A DNA stretch of 64,000 bases, taken from contig NZ_JACHJY010000007.1 in assembly GCF_014203895.1 (NCBI RefSeq), forward strand, positions 310,001-374,000. Reading direction: 5' to 3'. Numbering within the stretch: position 1 is the first letter of the stretch; each line of letters begins with the position of its first letter. Position numbers and translations under genes: made by a program. The DNA is from Streptomyces nymphaeiformis. Lineage in GTDB: Bacteria > Actinomycetota > Actinomycetes > Streptomycetales > Streptomycetaceae. A model generated the notes under the pieces. The model was not told the origin of the DNA, did not search any database, and worked only from the letters and a program-made list of their open reading frames with translations. Below, piece by piece: positions 9,146 through 18,306 of the stretch.

Positions 9146-9481
9146 GTGGCATTCATTCCCGAAAGACTCCGCAGACTCCTCCCCTCCGGCCGCAGGGCCC
9201 CCGAAGCCGCCGCGCCGGCACCACCGCGCCCACGACAGGGGCACAACCTCTTCGAGGCGGCGGCCGAGTACATCACCGCCTGCGCCGAGGACGATCCGGC
9301 CAGGGCGGAGGAGGCGGCGAGCCGGGTCTCCCCCGGCATGCTGTCCTTCGGGGTGAACGAACTGGCCTGCCGGGCCCTGATCGCCCTCGCCCGGGAACGG
9401 AACCAGCCCCCGAGCGCCGTGGCCCGCTCGCTGCTCGGCCTCCGCGACCCGTCACCCACCCGGCAGGCCGGTGACGCATGA
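9146..9481 (+). CDS. Small hypothetical protein
   Basis: A 111-residue cytosolic protein that I do not recognise. It starts VAFIPERLRRLLPSGRR, has an Ala/Pro linker, then two amphipathic helices (NLFEAAAEYITACAEDDPAR and ELACRALIALARERNQ). No catalytic motif, signal peptide or membrane segment is visible. The GTG at 9146 is chosen because an AAGG-containing site precedes it. An in-frame ATG at 9110 would add 12 Arg-rich residues but has a poor ribosome-binding site. It lies 82 bp after the methyltransferase gene. Confidence 0.6.
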   Translation: MAFIPERLRRLLPSGRRAPEAAAPAPPRPRQGHNLFEAAAEYITACAEDDPARAEEAASRVSPGMLSFGVNELACRALIALARERNQPPSAVARSLLGLRDPSPTRQAGDA

Positions 9482-9580
9482 CGGGCATTCCCCGAAGAGG
9501 CGAGGTTCCGGGGCGGAGACCCTCGACGCGCGGGTTACCCACTGGTTAAGGTGCGCCGACGACCAGATGGGGAGGACGCC

Positions 9581-10441
9581 GTGGCTGGGACGGACCCGAT
9601 CGCCGAGGCCGACGCCGACGCGCTCTTTGTGCTGACCGCGGCACTGCTGACGCCCGGGAACTTCCCGAGCGTGCTCGGGGACGACTACCCGGCGGCCTGC
9701 GCCGCGCTGGGCCTGCAGCCGTACGCCGAGGGGTACGGGCTCGTGTTCGGCCAGGACGGCCTGGGGGCCCGCTGGACGGTCGTCGTCGACGACGTGTCGC
9801 TCGTCGCAGTGGCCATCTCCTCCTGGGACTGCGGCATGGCCTACGACCTCTCCCCCGACGAGCGTTCCGTGGTGGCCGGACTGCCGGGCTGGCCACTCCC
9901 CGTGGCGACCGTCGCCCCCGGTGTCCCGGCCCCGCACGACCCGGAGCCCGAGGAGGGCGATCCCGCGCCGCTGACCCCGCCCTCCGGCGACGAGTGGGGA
10001 CCGGTCCAGCGCCGGCTGGGGGCCGACGAGGTGGCCCTCCAGTGGGACGTCTGGCGGGCCAGGGTGGGCGACGAGGGCGCAGACGGGCGGCCGTCGGCGG
10101 CCGGTGCGGGAACCACGGGCACCGACAGCCCGAAGCCGCCCGCGCCGCAGGCTCAGGCCCCGGTTGCCGGAGGCGCCCCCTCCGACCCGTACACCAGCGT
10201 CAGGAAGGCCCTGCACGAGCTGCGCGGCTACCTGGAGGAGCCTCCGCCGGTCGGCCGGGTGCGATCGGCCGCCGGGATGCTGCGTGCCGACGGTCCCGGC
10301 TGGTCGCTCGTGGCCAAGGCCGACGACATGGCGTTCGTCCTCCTCGACGAGCTGCCGCGCGAGGTGCTGCCCGTGACACGGGGGCCGCATCTGCCCGCCC
10401 TCCTCGAAGCGCTCGACGCGATGGCCGTACGACCCTCCTGA
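9581..10441 (+). CDS. Hypothetical protein
   Basis: A 286-residue protein of unknown function. The N-terminal 90 residues form a compact globular region (ALFVLTAALLTPGNFPSVLG, then TVVVDDVSLVAVAISSWDCG). A Pro/Ala/Gly-rich linker covers about residues 105-205, and a short C-terminal domain includes ALHELRGYLEEPPPVGRVRS. The GTG at 9581 has an excellent Shine-Dalgarno (GGGGAGGAC, 4 nt spacing) and is preferred over the upstream in-frame GTG at 9551. No membrane segment is visible. Confidence 0.65.
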   Translation: MAGTDPIAEADADALFVLTAALLTPGNFPSVLGDDYPAACAALGLQPYAEGYGLVFGQDGLGARWTVVVDDVSLVAVAISSWDCGMAYDLSPDERSVVAGLPGWPLPVATVAPGVPAPHDPEPEEGDPAPLTPPSGDEWGPVQRRLGADEVALQWDVWRARVGDEGADGRPSAAGAGTTGTDSPKPPAPQAQAPVAGGAPSDPYTSVRKALHELRGYLEEPPPVGRVRSAAGMLRADGPGWSLVAKADDMAFVLLDELPREVLPVTRGPHLPALLEALDAMAVRPS

Positions 10442-10618
10442 GGAACTCAGTCCTCCCGAGGGTCTCCGCCTCCGCAGGGACTCCGTCCGTCACGCCCTGT
10501 CTCCACTCCCCATAGGACGACGGACGGAGATGTGGTTTCGAGCCATGGCCCGGTGGCTGGGGTGCGCCGCACGATGTGGCGCCGCACCCCTTTCACGTCG
10601 TCCCACCGGAGGCTCATC

Positions 10619-12028
10619 ATGCGCCTGTTCCCAGGCGTCCCCCTGTTCGCCGCGCTCCTCACCGGGGTCACCGTCCTCGCCCCCGCGAGCCCCGCCGGGG
10701 CGAAAGCACCGACCACCGCGAGCCCCACCGCGGCCGATGCCCCGGCCGCCGCCCACTGCGCGCGCCAGGACCGGGTCCGGGTACCCGGCGCCGAGCGCCA
10801 GCAGTCCGCCTGTCTGGACGACCTGACGACCACCGGGCTCGCCGGCACCCCGTACACCGACATGGCGGACCAGGCGGGACTCGCCGCGAAGGCGACCCGG
10901 AACCCCTCGGGAGTGTCCGGCGTCCAGATCGACGGCTACTTCCCCGACGACTCCCTTCTGAACGCCACCCACGGCTGGGCCCATGACGCGCAGTTCGTCA
11001 TCCGGCTGCCCGACCACTGGAACGGCGGGCTCGTCGTCACCGGCTCCCCCGGCAGCCGGCGTCAGTACTCCACGGACGCGCTGATCTCCGACCAGGTGCT
11101 CGCCCGGGGCTTCGCCTACGCCGCCACCGACAAGGGCAACACCGGCCCGGACTTCTTCACCGACGGGAAGGAGCCGGGCGACGCGGTCGCCGAGTGGAAC
11201 CGTCGCGTGACCGAGCTGACGCGGGCCGCCAAGAAGGTCGTACGGCAGCGCTACGGCCACGCGCCGGAACGCACGTACATGACCGGCATCTCCAACGCCG
11301 GCTACCTCACGCGCTGGCAGCTGGAGAACCGGCCCGAGCTGTACGACGGCGGGGTGGACTGGGAGGGCGTGCTGTGGACGACGCGCGGCCCGAACCTGCT
11401 GACGAGCCTGCCGGTGACGGTGGCCAGGACCCAGGGCCTGGCCACCGACGAGGACCTGATCGCGGCGGGCTTCGCGCCCGGCTCGCGCTTCCTGTGGCCG
11501 TACCACGAGAAGGCCTACTGGGGCCTGACGCAGAAGCTGTTCCGGGCCGAGTTCGACCCCGCGTACGACCCGGCCTGCCCCGGCTCCACGGCCGGCGGGA
11601 CCGTGGAGCAGATCTTCGCGCCCTGCGCCTCGGACGCCGCCTACGACTACGCCTCCCGGCCGGCGTCCGTGCACCGCGCGGTCGCCAAGGTCGCGCTCAC
11701 CGGACGGATCGGCAAGCCGCTCATCACGCTCCACGGCGATCTCGACACCCTGCTGCCGATCGCCACGGACTCCGACGTGTACGACCGGATGATCGACGCG
11801 CGGGGCCGGGGCGGGCTGCACCGCTACTACACGGTGCAGGACGGGACGCACACGGACGGCCTGTACGACACGTATCCGGACCGCCTGCGGCCGATCCTGC
11901 CCTGCTACCGCTCCGCGTTCGACGCCCTGACGCGCTGGGTCGAGGAGGGTACGGCACCGCCCGCGGACCGTACGATCGCGCGGCCCGCGAGCGGTGACGT
12001 GGTCAACTCCTGTGCTCTGGAGGGGTGA
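10619..12028 (+). CDS. Secreted tannase / 3-hydroxybutyrate-oligomer-hydrolase-like esterase
   Basis: A 469-residue alpha/beta hydrolase of the tannase/feruloyl-esterase or 3HB-oligomer-hydrolase type. A signal peptide is clear: MRLF, a hydrophobic core to about residue 22, then a cleavage-like site after ASPAGA. The nucleophile elbow is in YMTGISNAGYLTRWQ. An acidic residue in LHGDLDTLLPI and a histidine in QDGTHTDGLY complete a plausible Ser-Asp-His triad. Paired cysteines suggest an oxidised, secreted fold. The ATG at 10619 follows GGAGG; the upstream open frame lacks coding character. Substrate (polyester oligomer or plant ester) is inferred only. Confidence 0.82.
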   Translation: MRLFPGVPLFAALLTGVTVLAPASPAGAKAPTTASPTAADAPAAAHCARQDRVRVPGAERQQSACLDDLTTTGLAGTPYTDMADQAGLAAKATRNPSGVSGVQIDGYFPDDSLLNATHGWAHDAQFVIRLPDHWNGGLVVTGSPGSRRQYSTDALISDQVLARGFAYAATDKGNTGPDFFTDGKEPGDAVAEWNRRVTELTRAAKKVVRQRYGHAPERTYMTGISNAGYLTRWQLENRPELYDGGVDWEGVLWTTRGPNLLTSLPVTVARTQGLATDEDLIAAGFAPGSRFLWPYHEKAYWGLTQKLFRAEFDPAYDPACPGSTAGGTVEQIFAPCASDAAYDYASRPASVHRAVAKVALTGRIGKPLITLHGDLDTLLPIATDSDVYDRMIDARGRGGLHRYYTVQDGTHTDGLYDTYPDRLRPILPCYRSAFDALTRWVEEGTAPPADRTIARPASGDVVNSCALEG

Positions 12029-12040
12029 AACCCCGGACGC

Positions 12041-12586
12041 TCAGACCCTCTCCAGCGGGCGGTGCGGCTCCGGCGGCAGTTCGACCCGGACCGGGTCGCC
12101 GGGCCGCACCTCCCCGCCGGTCAGAACGACGCCCATGATGCCCGCCTTGCGCACGATCTCACCGTTCTCGTCCCGGCCGAGGACCTGCTTGAGCAGCCCG
12201 TGCCGGAAGTTGTCGATCTGCGCGCAGGGGTTGCGCAGTCCGGTGACCTCGACGACGGCCTCGGCGCCGAGGTGGAGGAGCGTGCCGGTGGGCAGGGCGA
12301 GGAGGTCGATCCCCCGGGTGGTGACGTTCTCGCCGAGGTCGCCGGGGGCGACCTCGAAGCCGGCGCCGGCGACCTCGTCGAACAGCTCGGCGTGGATGAG
12401 GTGGACCTGACGCAGGTTGGGCTGAGTGGGGTCCTGCGCGACGCGGGACCGGTGCTTCACGGTCACGCCCGCGTGGACGTCGCCCTCCACGCCGAGCCCG
12501 GCGAGCAGGGTGATGCCCTCCCGGTTGGGCTTGGTGAACGAGTACGTGCCGTTGCTGCTGACCGTGGTGACGGTACCGCCGCTCAT
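12041..12586 (-). CDS. MOSC domain-containing protein
   Basis: A 181-residue stand-alone MOSC domain. The family relates to the molybdenum-cofactor sulfurase C-terminus and to YiiM-like proteins that handle hydroxylated bases or Mo-bound sulfur. Family landmarks are GLGVEGDVHAG (about 31-41), DLGENVTTRGIDLLALPTGT and the conserved Cys in TGLRNPCAQI, the likely sulfur-carrying residue. The ATG at 12586 has a GGGAG site; a longer frame to 12652 is Pro/Gly-rich and unlikely. It converges on the esterase gene with a 12-bp gap. Confidence 0.88.
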   Translation of the reverse strand: MSGGTVTTVSSNGTYSFTKPNREGITLLAGLGVEGDVHAGVTVKHRSRVAQDPTQPNLRQVHLIHAELFDEVAGAGFEVAPGDLGENVTTRGIDLLALPTGTLLHLGAEAVVEVTGLRNPCAQIDNFRHGLLKQVLGRDENGEIVRKAGIMGVVLTGGEVRPGDPVRVELPPEPHRPLERV

Positions 12587-12673
12587 GGTGAGAGCTCCCT
12601 TCCCTGTCGGTCCGGGCGGAGGCTCCCCGCCCCCGTCCGGACCGATGATCACATCGCGCCTCTGCGTACGACC

Positions 12674-13762
12674 CTACTCGGCGCCCCGAGTACGCAGCGG
12701 TGCGCCCACTTCGTGCAGATGGCCCAAGGCCTGGCGGTACGAGTCCACGAAGCCGGTCTCCGTGTACGGGATGCCGAGCGCGGCGCAGTGGGCTTTGACG
12801 GCGGGCTGCGCCAGTCGGAGGTTCGGGCGCGGCATGCTCGGGAACAGGTGGTGCTCGACCTGGTAGTTGAGCCCGCCGAGGAACCAGTCGGTGAGGGCGC
12901 CGCCCCGGATGTTGCGCGAGGTGAGCACCTGGCGGCGCAGATGGCCCCAGCTGTCGCCGTCCGCGTGCTCGTCCGGCCGGTCCATGCCCTTGTGGTTGGG
13001 CGCGAACGCCATGCCGAGGTGCACGCCGAGGAGCATCTGGTGGGCGAGGGCGAAGAGGAGGGCCTGGGCGGGCGTCAGGAACGTGAGGAGCAGCGTCGCG
13101 TATCCGGCGAAGTGGGCGAGCAGGAGCGCGCCTTCGACGAGCCGTTCGCGCCGGGTGCGGCACGGGCCGTCCTTCGCGAGCAGGGCCTGGATCCCGTACA
13201 CCTTGAGCGCGATGCCCTCCAGGGTGGTGAGCGGGAAGAACAGCCAGGCCTGGTGGCGGGTGAGGAACCCGCGCAGGCCCGTGCGGCCCGCCGTCTGGTG
13301 CTCGGCGAAGACGAGGATGTCGGCGGCGACGTCCGGGTCCTTGTCGAGGTGGTTGGGGTTGGCGTGGTGGCGGTTGTGCTTGTCGTTCCACCACTCCCGG
13401 CTCATGCCGAGGAGGAGGTTGGCATGGACGAGCTGGAGGATCCGGCTCGCCTTGCGGTCGGCCGTGATCTGGGCGTGGCCGGCGTCGTGGCCGACGAAGG
13501 CGGCGCGCGCCGAGAACAGGGCGAGGGGCAGGGCGAGGGGCAGCGCCCACCAGGAGGGCCCGATCAGGGCGAGCCCGGCCACCACGGCGGCGATGCCGAG
13601 GAGGTTGACGACGATGCCGCGGGCGTACCAGCCGGGGCGGTGCGCGAGGAGGCCCTGTTCCCTGACCGTCCGCAGGAGCGGGGTGAACTCGCTACCGCCT
13701 CTGGCGCGGGCGGGCGCCGCTGCGGGGGCGGCGGCCGGAGGCAGGACGGTGGCCTGGGACAT
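12674..13762 (-). CDS. Membrane fatty acid desaturase (acyl-CoA/acyl-lipid type)
   Basis: A 362-residue integral membrane di-iron desaturase. The three histidine boxes are present and correctly spaced: GHDAGH (about residues 85-90), HNRHH (about 124) and QVEHHLF (near residue 307). Hydrophobic stretches between the boxes give about four membrane spans. It would introduce a double bond into membrane acyl chains using O2 and electrons from ferredoxin or cytochrome b5-like partners, none of which is encoded nearby. The ATG at 13762 is chosen over the open upstream frame to 13909, which lacks conserved sequence. Confidence 0.9.
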   Translation of the reverse strand: MSQATVLPPAAAPAAAPARARGGSEFTPLLRTVREQGLLAHRPGWYARGIVVNLLGIAAVVAGLALIGPSWWALPLALPLALFSARAAFVGHDAGHAQITADRKASRILQLVHANLLLGMSREWWNDKHNRHHANPNHLDKDPDVAADILVFAEHQTAGRTGLRGFLTRHQAWLFFPLTTLEGIALKVYGIQALLAKDGPCRTRRERLVEGALLLAHFAGYATLLLTFLTPAQALLFALAHQMLLGVHLGMAFAPNHKGMDRPDEHADGDSWGHLRRQVLTSRNIRGGALTDWFLGGLNYQVEHHLFPSMPRPNLRLAQPAVKAHCAALGIPYTETGFVDSYRQALGHLHEVGAPLRTRGAE

Positions 13763-14011
13763 GGCGGGGCTCCGGTTTCTGTCGGTCGATGAGCGAGGGG
13801 CGGACGCCTTCCGAAAACGTACGGATCCGTGATCCACCGGGGCCATGGCGTCACCACCCGTCCACGACCTGAGGCGCGCCGGGGTACGAGGGTAGGGAGA
13901 TCCCCCCATCGCCGCACGTGACCCACATCACCTCGGATGCGCGCCAGGAGATCGATTCCGTCGGGTATCCTCGGCGACTCGGTCTCCAGGTAGTCAAATT
14001 TGAGGAATGCG

Positions 14012-16966
14012 TTGTCGCTCTCGCACGGACAAGATGACCCGGCCCGCGAACCCGTCCCCGAAGCCCCCGAACTCCTCCGCCACTCCGCCGTCTTCGTGCC
14101 CGCCGACCCGCCGCGTGCCGGACGGATCGCCTTCTGGTCACCCGACGACGAGCCCCTGCCGGACGTCCGCGACGCCGACGACGGCCACGACTCCCACCCC
14201 GGCGACACCGCGATCACGGTCGTCGACGGCGACTCGCTGCAGCTCGTGACCGTCGCCGCCCGCAGCCTGTCCGTACGGGACGCCCTGCCGTTCCTCGCAC
14301 GTGCCCGGTTCTCGGACGCCGCCTCCCCCGCGACCGCGTTCTGGGGTGCCGCGTCCCTCTTCGCCCTGGACCTCGTCGCGCGCGGCCTGCTGCTGCCCGG
14401 CCTCACGCCCGCCGACCACGACGCGTGGCGCGTCGGACCGCTCGGCCCCGGCGAGCTGGACGAACTCCGCACGCTGGCGGCGTCGATGCCGCCCGCCGCG
14501 CACGCCGTCCCCCTGTCCGACGACGAGCCGCTGCTGCTGCCCGAACCCGAGGCGCTGCTGCGTGCCTTCGCCGACGCGGTGGCCGACACGCTGCCCCGTA
14601 CTCCCGCCGCCCCGCTCGCGGCCGGAGGGTCGGCCTTCGCGGCCGACGCGCCGCAGACCGTCCCCGAACAGCGGGCGTGGGCCGCCGACGTGGCGGCGGT
14701 GCACGACGCGGGCGTCCGGCTCTCGCTCCGCCTCGAACTGCCCGGCTTCACCCGGAAATCTCGGGAGGCGCCCGCCTTCCGGGCGGTGCTCCAGCTGCAC
14801 GGGGTCGCCGACCCGACCCTCGTCGCGGACGCGGCGGAGGTGTGGGCGGCCTCCGGCCGGGCCGGAGCCGCGTTCGGCCCCCGGGCCCGGATGGACGCCC
14901 TCCTCGCCCTCCGGCGTGCCGCCCGTGCCTGGCCCCCGCTGTCCCCGCTCCTGTCGGCGGCCGTGCCCGACACCGTCGAACTCGCCGACGAGGAGGTCGG
15001 GGAGCTCCTGGGCCCGGCGGCCGAGGCCCTCGCGGCCTCGGGCGTCCAGGTCCACTGGCCGCGCGAACTCGCCGACCGGCTCACCGCCCGCGCGGTGATC
15101 GGCCCGCAGGCAGCCGTCGGTACCGGGGCCTCCGGGCTCCGTGACGGCGTCGACGTCGACTCGGACCCCGCCGATGGCTCCCGCGCCTCCGCGCTGCCCT
15201 CCTTCCTCGCCGCGGACTCCCTGCTCGCCTTCAACTGGCGCTTCGCCGTCGGCGACCACGAGCTCACCCGCGCGGAACTCGACCGGCTCGCCGAGGCGGG
15301 ACGGCCGCTCGTGCGGCTGCGCGACCGCTGGGTCCTCGTCGATCCGACCGAGGTCCGCCGGGCCCGGGCCCACCAGGACCGCAAGGTCACCCCGGTGGAC
15401 GCCCTCTCGGCCGTCCTCACCGGCACCACCGAGGTCGACGGACGCACCGTCGAGGTGGCCGCGACGGGCTGGCTGGAACGGCTGCGGGAACGGCTCGCCG
15501 AACCCGAGGGCGACCGGCCGGAGATCGCACAACCCCCGGCGCTCGCCGCGACCCTGCGCGACTACCAGCTGCGCGGACTCGACTGGCTCCACCGGATGAC
15601 CTCCCTCGGCCTCGGCGGCTGTCTCGCCGACGACATGGGACTCGGCAAGACGATCACGGTCATCTCCCTCCACCTGCACCGGCAGGCCGACCCGGCGTCC
15701 GCGGGCCCCACCCTCGTCGTCTGCCCGACCTCGCTCATGGGCAACTGGCAGCGGGAGATCGAGAAGTTCGCGCCCGGCACGCCGGTGCGCCGCTTCCACG
15801 GCGCGGCACGTGACCTGGAGGACCTCGCCGACGGCGGCTTCGTGCTCACCACGTACGGCACCATGCGGCTGGACGCCGAGCGGCTCGCCGCACGGAACTG
15901 GGGGCTCGTGGTCGCGGACGAGGCCCAGCACGTCAAGAACCCGTACTCGGCGACGGCCCGACAGCTGCGGACCATCGGGGCACGCGCGCGCGTGGCGCTG
16001 TCCGGCACGCCGGTGGAGAACAACCTCTCCGAACTGTGGGCGATCCTCGACTGGACCACGCCGGGGCTCCTCGGCGGTCTGGGCGCCTTCCGGACCCGGT
16101 TCGCCGCCGCCGTCGAGGGCGGGCAGGACCCGGCCGCCGCCGAGCGGCTCGCCGCGCTCGTGCGCCCCTTCCTCCTGCGCCGGCGCAAGTCCGACCCCGG
16201 TATCGCCCTCGAGCTGCCGCCGAAGACCGAGACCGATCGGACCGTCTCCCTGACGCCCGAGCAGACCGGTCTGTACGAGGCGGTGGTGCGGGAGACGCTC
16301 GCGGCGATCGCGGAGGCCGACGGCATGGAGCGCCGCGGGCTCGTCGTGAAGCTCCTGACGGGCCTCAAGCAGATCTGCAACCACCCCGCCCAGTACCTCA
16401 AGGAGGAGCGGCCGAGGATCGGGGGCCGCTCGGGCAAGCTGGAACTGCTCGACGAGCTCCTCGACACGATCGTCGCCGAGGGCGCGTGCACCCTGGTCTT
16501 CACCCAGTACGTGGGGATGGCCCGGCTCCTGGAGGCGCATCTCGAAGCACGGGGCGTGCGGACCCAGTTCCTGCACGGCGGCACACCGGTCGCCGAGCGC
16601 GAGGCGATGGTCGCCCGCTTCCAGGGCGGGGAGGTGCCGGTCTTCCTCCTGTCCCTGAAGGCCGCCGGGACCGGTCTCAACCTGACCCGCGCCGAGCACG
16701 TCGTGCACTACGACCGCTGGTGGAACCCGGCCGTGGAGGCGCAGGCCACCGACCGCGCGTACCGCATCGGGCAGGACCGGCCGGTGCAGGTCCACCGGCT
16801 GATCGCCGAGGGCACGATCGAGGACCGGATCGCCGCGATGCTCGACCGCAAGCGCGAGCTGGCGGACACCGTCCTGGGCTCCGGCGGCGACGCCCCGCCG
16901 GAGCTGACCGAACTGACCGATGCCGAACTGGCGGAGCTGGTGCGACTGCGAGGGGACGGACGATGA
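14012..16966 (+). CDS. SNF2/SWI2-family DEAD-like helicase
   Basis: A superfamily 2 ATPase of about 984 residues. The first 500 residues are the bacterial SNF2-associated region. The SNF2_N motor follows with motif I DDMGLGKTI, motif II ADEAQHVKN and motif III SGTPVENNLSELWA. The C-terminal helicase half carries VFTQYVGM, KAAGTGLNL and the motif VI block AQATDRAYRIGQDRPV. The start is uncertain: TTG at 14012 has GAGGA six bases upstream, while an in-frame TTG at 14000 is weaker. The stop overlaps the ATG of the SWIM protein gene (ATGA at 16963), so the two are co-translated. The expected role is remodelling DNA-protein complexes, perhaps in repair. Confidence 0.92.
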   Translation: MSLSHGQDDPAREPVPEAPELLRHSAVFVPADPPRAGRIAFWSPDDEPLPDVRDADDGHDSHPGDTAITVVDGDSLQLVTVAARSLSVRDALPFLARARFSDAASPATAFWGAASLFALDLVARGLLLPGLTPADHDAWRVGPLGPGELDELRTLAASMPPAAHAVPLSDDEPLLLPEPEALLRAFADAVADTLPRTPAAPLAAGGSAFAADAPQTVPEQRAWAADVAAVHDAGVRLSLRLELPGFTRKSREAPAFRAVLQLHGVADPTLVADAAEVWAASGRAGAAFGPRARMDALLALRRAARAWPPLSPLLSAAVPDTVELADEEVGELLGPAAEALAASGVQVHWPRELADRLTARAVIGPQAAVGTGASGLRDGVDVDSDPADGSRASALPSFLAADSLLAFNWRFAVGDHELTRAELDRLAEAGRPLVRLRDRWVLVDPTEVRRARAHQDRKVTPVDALSAVLTGTTEVDGRTVEVAATGWLERLRERLAEPEGDRPEIAQPPALAATLRDYQLRGLDWLHRMTSLGLGGCLADDMGLGKTITVISLHLHRQADPASAGPTLVVCPTSLMGNWQREIEKFAPGTPVRRFHGAARDLEDLADGGFVLTTYGTMRLDAERLAARNWGLVVADEAQHVKNPYSATARQLRTIGARARVALSGTPVENNLSELWAILDWTTPGLLGGLGAFRTRFAAAVEGGQDPAAAERLAALVRPFLLRRRKSDPGIALELPPKTETDRTVSLTPEQTGLYEAVVRETLAAIAEADGMERRGLVVKLLTGLKQICNHPAQYLKEERPRIGGRSGKLELLDELLDTIVAEGACTLVFTQYVGMARLLEAHLEARGVRTQFLHGGTPVAEREAMVARFQGGEVPVFLLSLKAAGTGLNLTRAEHVVHYDRWWNPAVEAQATDRAYRIGQDRPVQVHRLIAEGTIEDRIAAMLDRKRELADTVLGSGGDAPPELTELTDAELAELVRLRGDGR

Positions 16967-18306
16967 GCGAGTACGGACAGGGGAACGGCCCCGCCCACGG
17001 GTACGGGGACGACGAGCGGACGTTCGAGGCGCTGCCGCCGGCGCAGGGCGGCGCGTTCACCCGCACCTGGTGGGGACGGGTGTGGCTGAAGGCCCTCGAG
17101 GACAGCGCGCTGGACCTGCAGCAGCTCAAGGCGGGACGCCGGCACGCGCGCGCGGGGGCGGTGGGCGCCGTCTCGGTGCGGCCCGGCCGGATCACCGCGA
17201 TGGTCAAGGACCGTGACGGCACGGCGTACCGCAGCGACGTGCTGGTGCGCGAGTTCTCGGAGGAGCAGTGGGAGCGGCTCCTCGACCTCGCCGTGGACAG
17301 TGCGGGCCACATCGCCGCGCTCCTCGACCGCGAGATGCCGCCGCACCTGGTGGAGGACGCTGCGGCGGCCGGGCTCGACCTCCTGCCGGGCATCGGGGAC
17401 CTGGAGGCGGAGTGCGCCTGCGAGGCCTGGGACCACTGCCCGCACACGACGGCGCTCTGCTACCAGGTCGCCCGCCTGCTCGACGAGGACCCGTTCGTCC
17501 TCCTGCTCATGCGGGGGCGGGGCGAGCGCACCCTCCTGGAACTGCTGCAGACGCGCAGTGCCGCACGGGCCGCCGTGCCGTCCGCGCGCGGCGAGGAGGA
17601 GGCCGGCGGGCCCGGAGAGGTCGGCGGGATGCCCGGCGTGTCGGCCGAGGAGGCGTTCGCGGCGGGGTTCCTCGTACCCCCGCTGCCCACCCCTCCGGTC
17701 CTCCCGGCCGCGCCCGGCCGGTCGCCGTCCCTGGACACGGACACCCCGCCGGAGCCGGGGGTCGACCCGGCGGCCCTCGAGTTCCTCGTGGCGGACGCGG
17801 CGGCACGCGCGCACCGGCTGCTCGGCACGCTGCTGAGCGGTGGGGACACGACGGCCCCGGCCGCAGCCCGTCCGACGGTCGCTCAGGACGCGGTACGGCT
17901 CGCGGCGGGCGCTCCCGTTCCGTGGATCGCCGCGCGGCTCGCCGCCGGTTCGGGCAGGTCGCGGGCGGAGCTGGACCTGGCCACGCGCGCGTGGCGGTTC
18001 GGCGGCGCCGCCGCCCTCGCCGTACTGGACGAGGAGTGGGCACCGGACGCCGAGGCGCTGGAACGGGCCGGGGCCAGGCTCGCCGAGGCCTGGGCGGACG
18101 ACGACCGGCCGGCGCTGCGGCAGGCGGGCGGCGGGCGGTGGACGGCCGTGGGCACGGAGGCTCAGCTGCGGCTCGGCGAGGACGGACGCTGGTGGCCGTA
18201 CGTGAAGGCCGGGGCCCGCTGGTCCCCGGCCGGTCCGGCGGACCGGGACCCGGCGGCGGCCCTGGCGACGGCGTTCGCCGCCGGTGCTACTGGAGCCGGT
18301 GGCTGA
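16963..18306 (+). CDS. SWIM zinc-finger protein, helicase partner
   Basis: A 447-residue protein with a SWIM zinc finger: Cys151, Cys153, Cys159 and His161 form the CxCx5CxH pattern within CACEAWDHCPH. SWIM proteins of this layout are regularly encoded directly after an SNF2 helicase, as here with an ATGA overlap, and are thought to bind DNA or partner proteins for it. The N-terminus AFTRTWWGRVWLKALED is typical of the family. The middle is a Pro/Ala linker, and the C-terminus repeats helical segments. Its last 20 nt overlap the convergent septum-formation-like gene. Confidence 0.9.
   Translation: MSEYGQGNGPAHGYGDDERTFEALPPAQGGAFTRTWWGRVWLKALEDSALDLQQLKAGRRHARAGAVGAVSVRPGRITAMVKDRDGTAYRSDVLVREFSEEQWERLLDLAVDSAGHIAALLDREMPPHLVEDAAAAGLDLLPGIGDLEAECACEAWDHCPHTTALCYQVARLLDEDPFVLLLMRGRGERTLLELLQTRSAARAAVPSARGEEEAGGPGEVGGMPGVSAEEAFAAGFLVPPLPTPPVLPAAPGRSPSLDTDTPPEPGVDPAALEFLVADAAARAHRLLGTLLSGGDTTAPAAARPTVAQDAVRLAAGAPVPWIAARLAAGSGRSRAELDLATRAWRFGGAAALAVLDEEWAPDAEALERAGARLAEAWADDDRPALRQAGGGRWTAVGTEAQLRLGEDGRWWPYVKAGARWSPAGPADRDPAAALATAFAAGATGAGG

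Noticed and set aside
14138..16795. 885-codon - strand open frame opposite the SNF2 helicase
   Set aside because: Antisense shadow; all seven helicase motifs are on the + strand.
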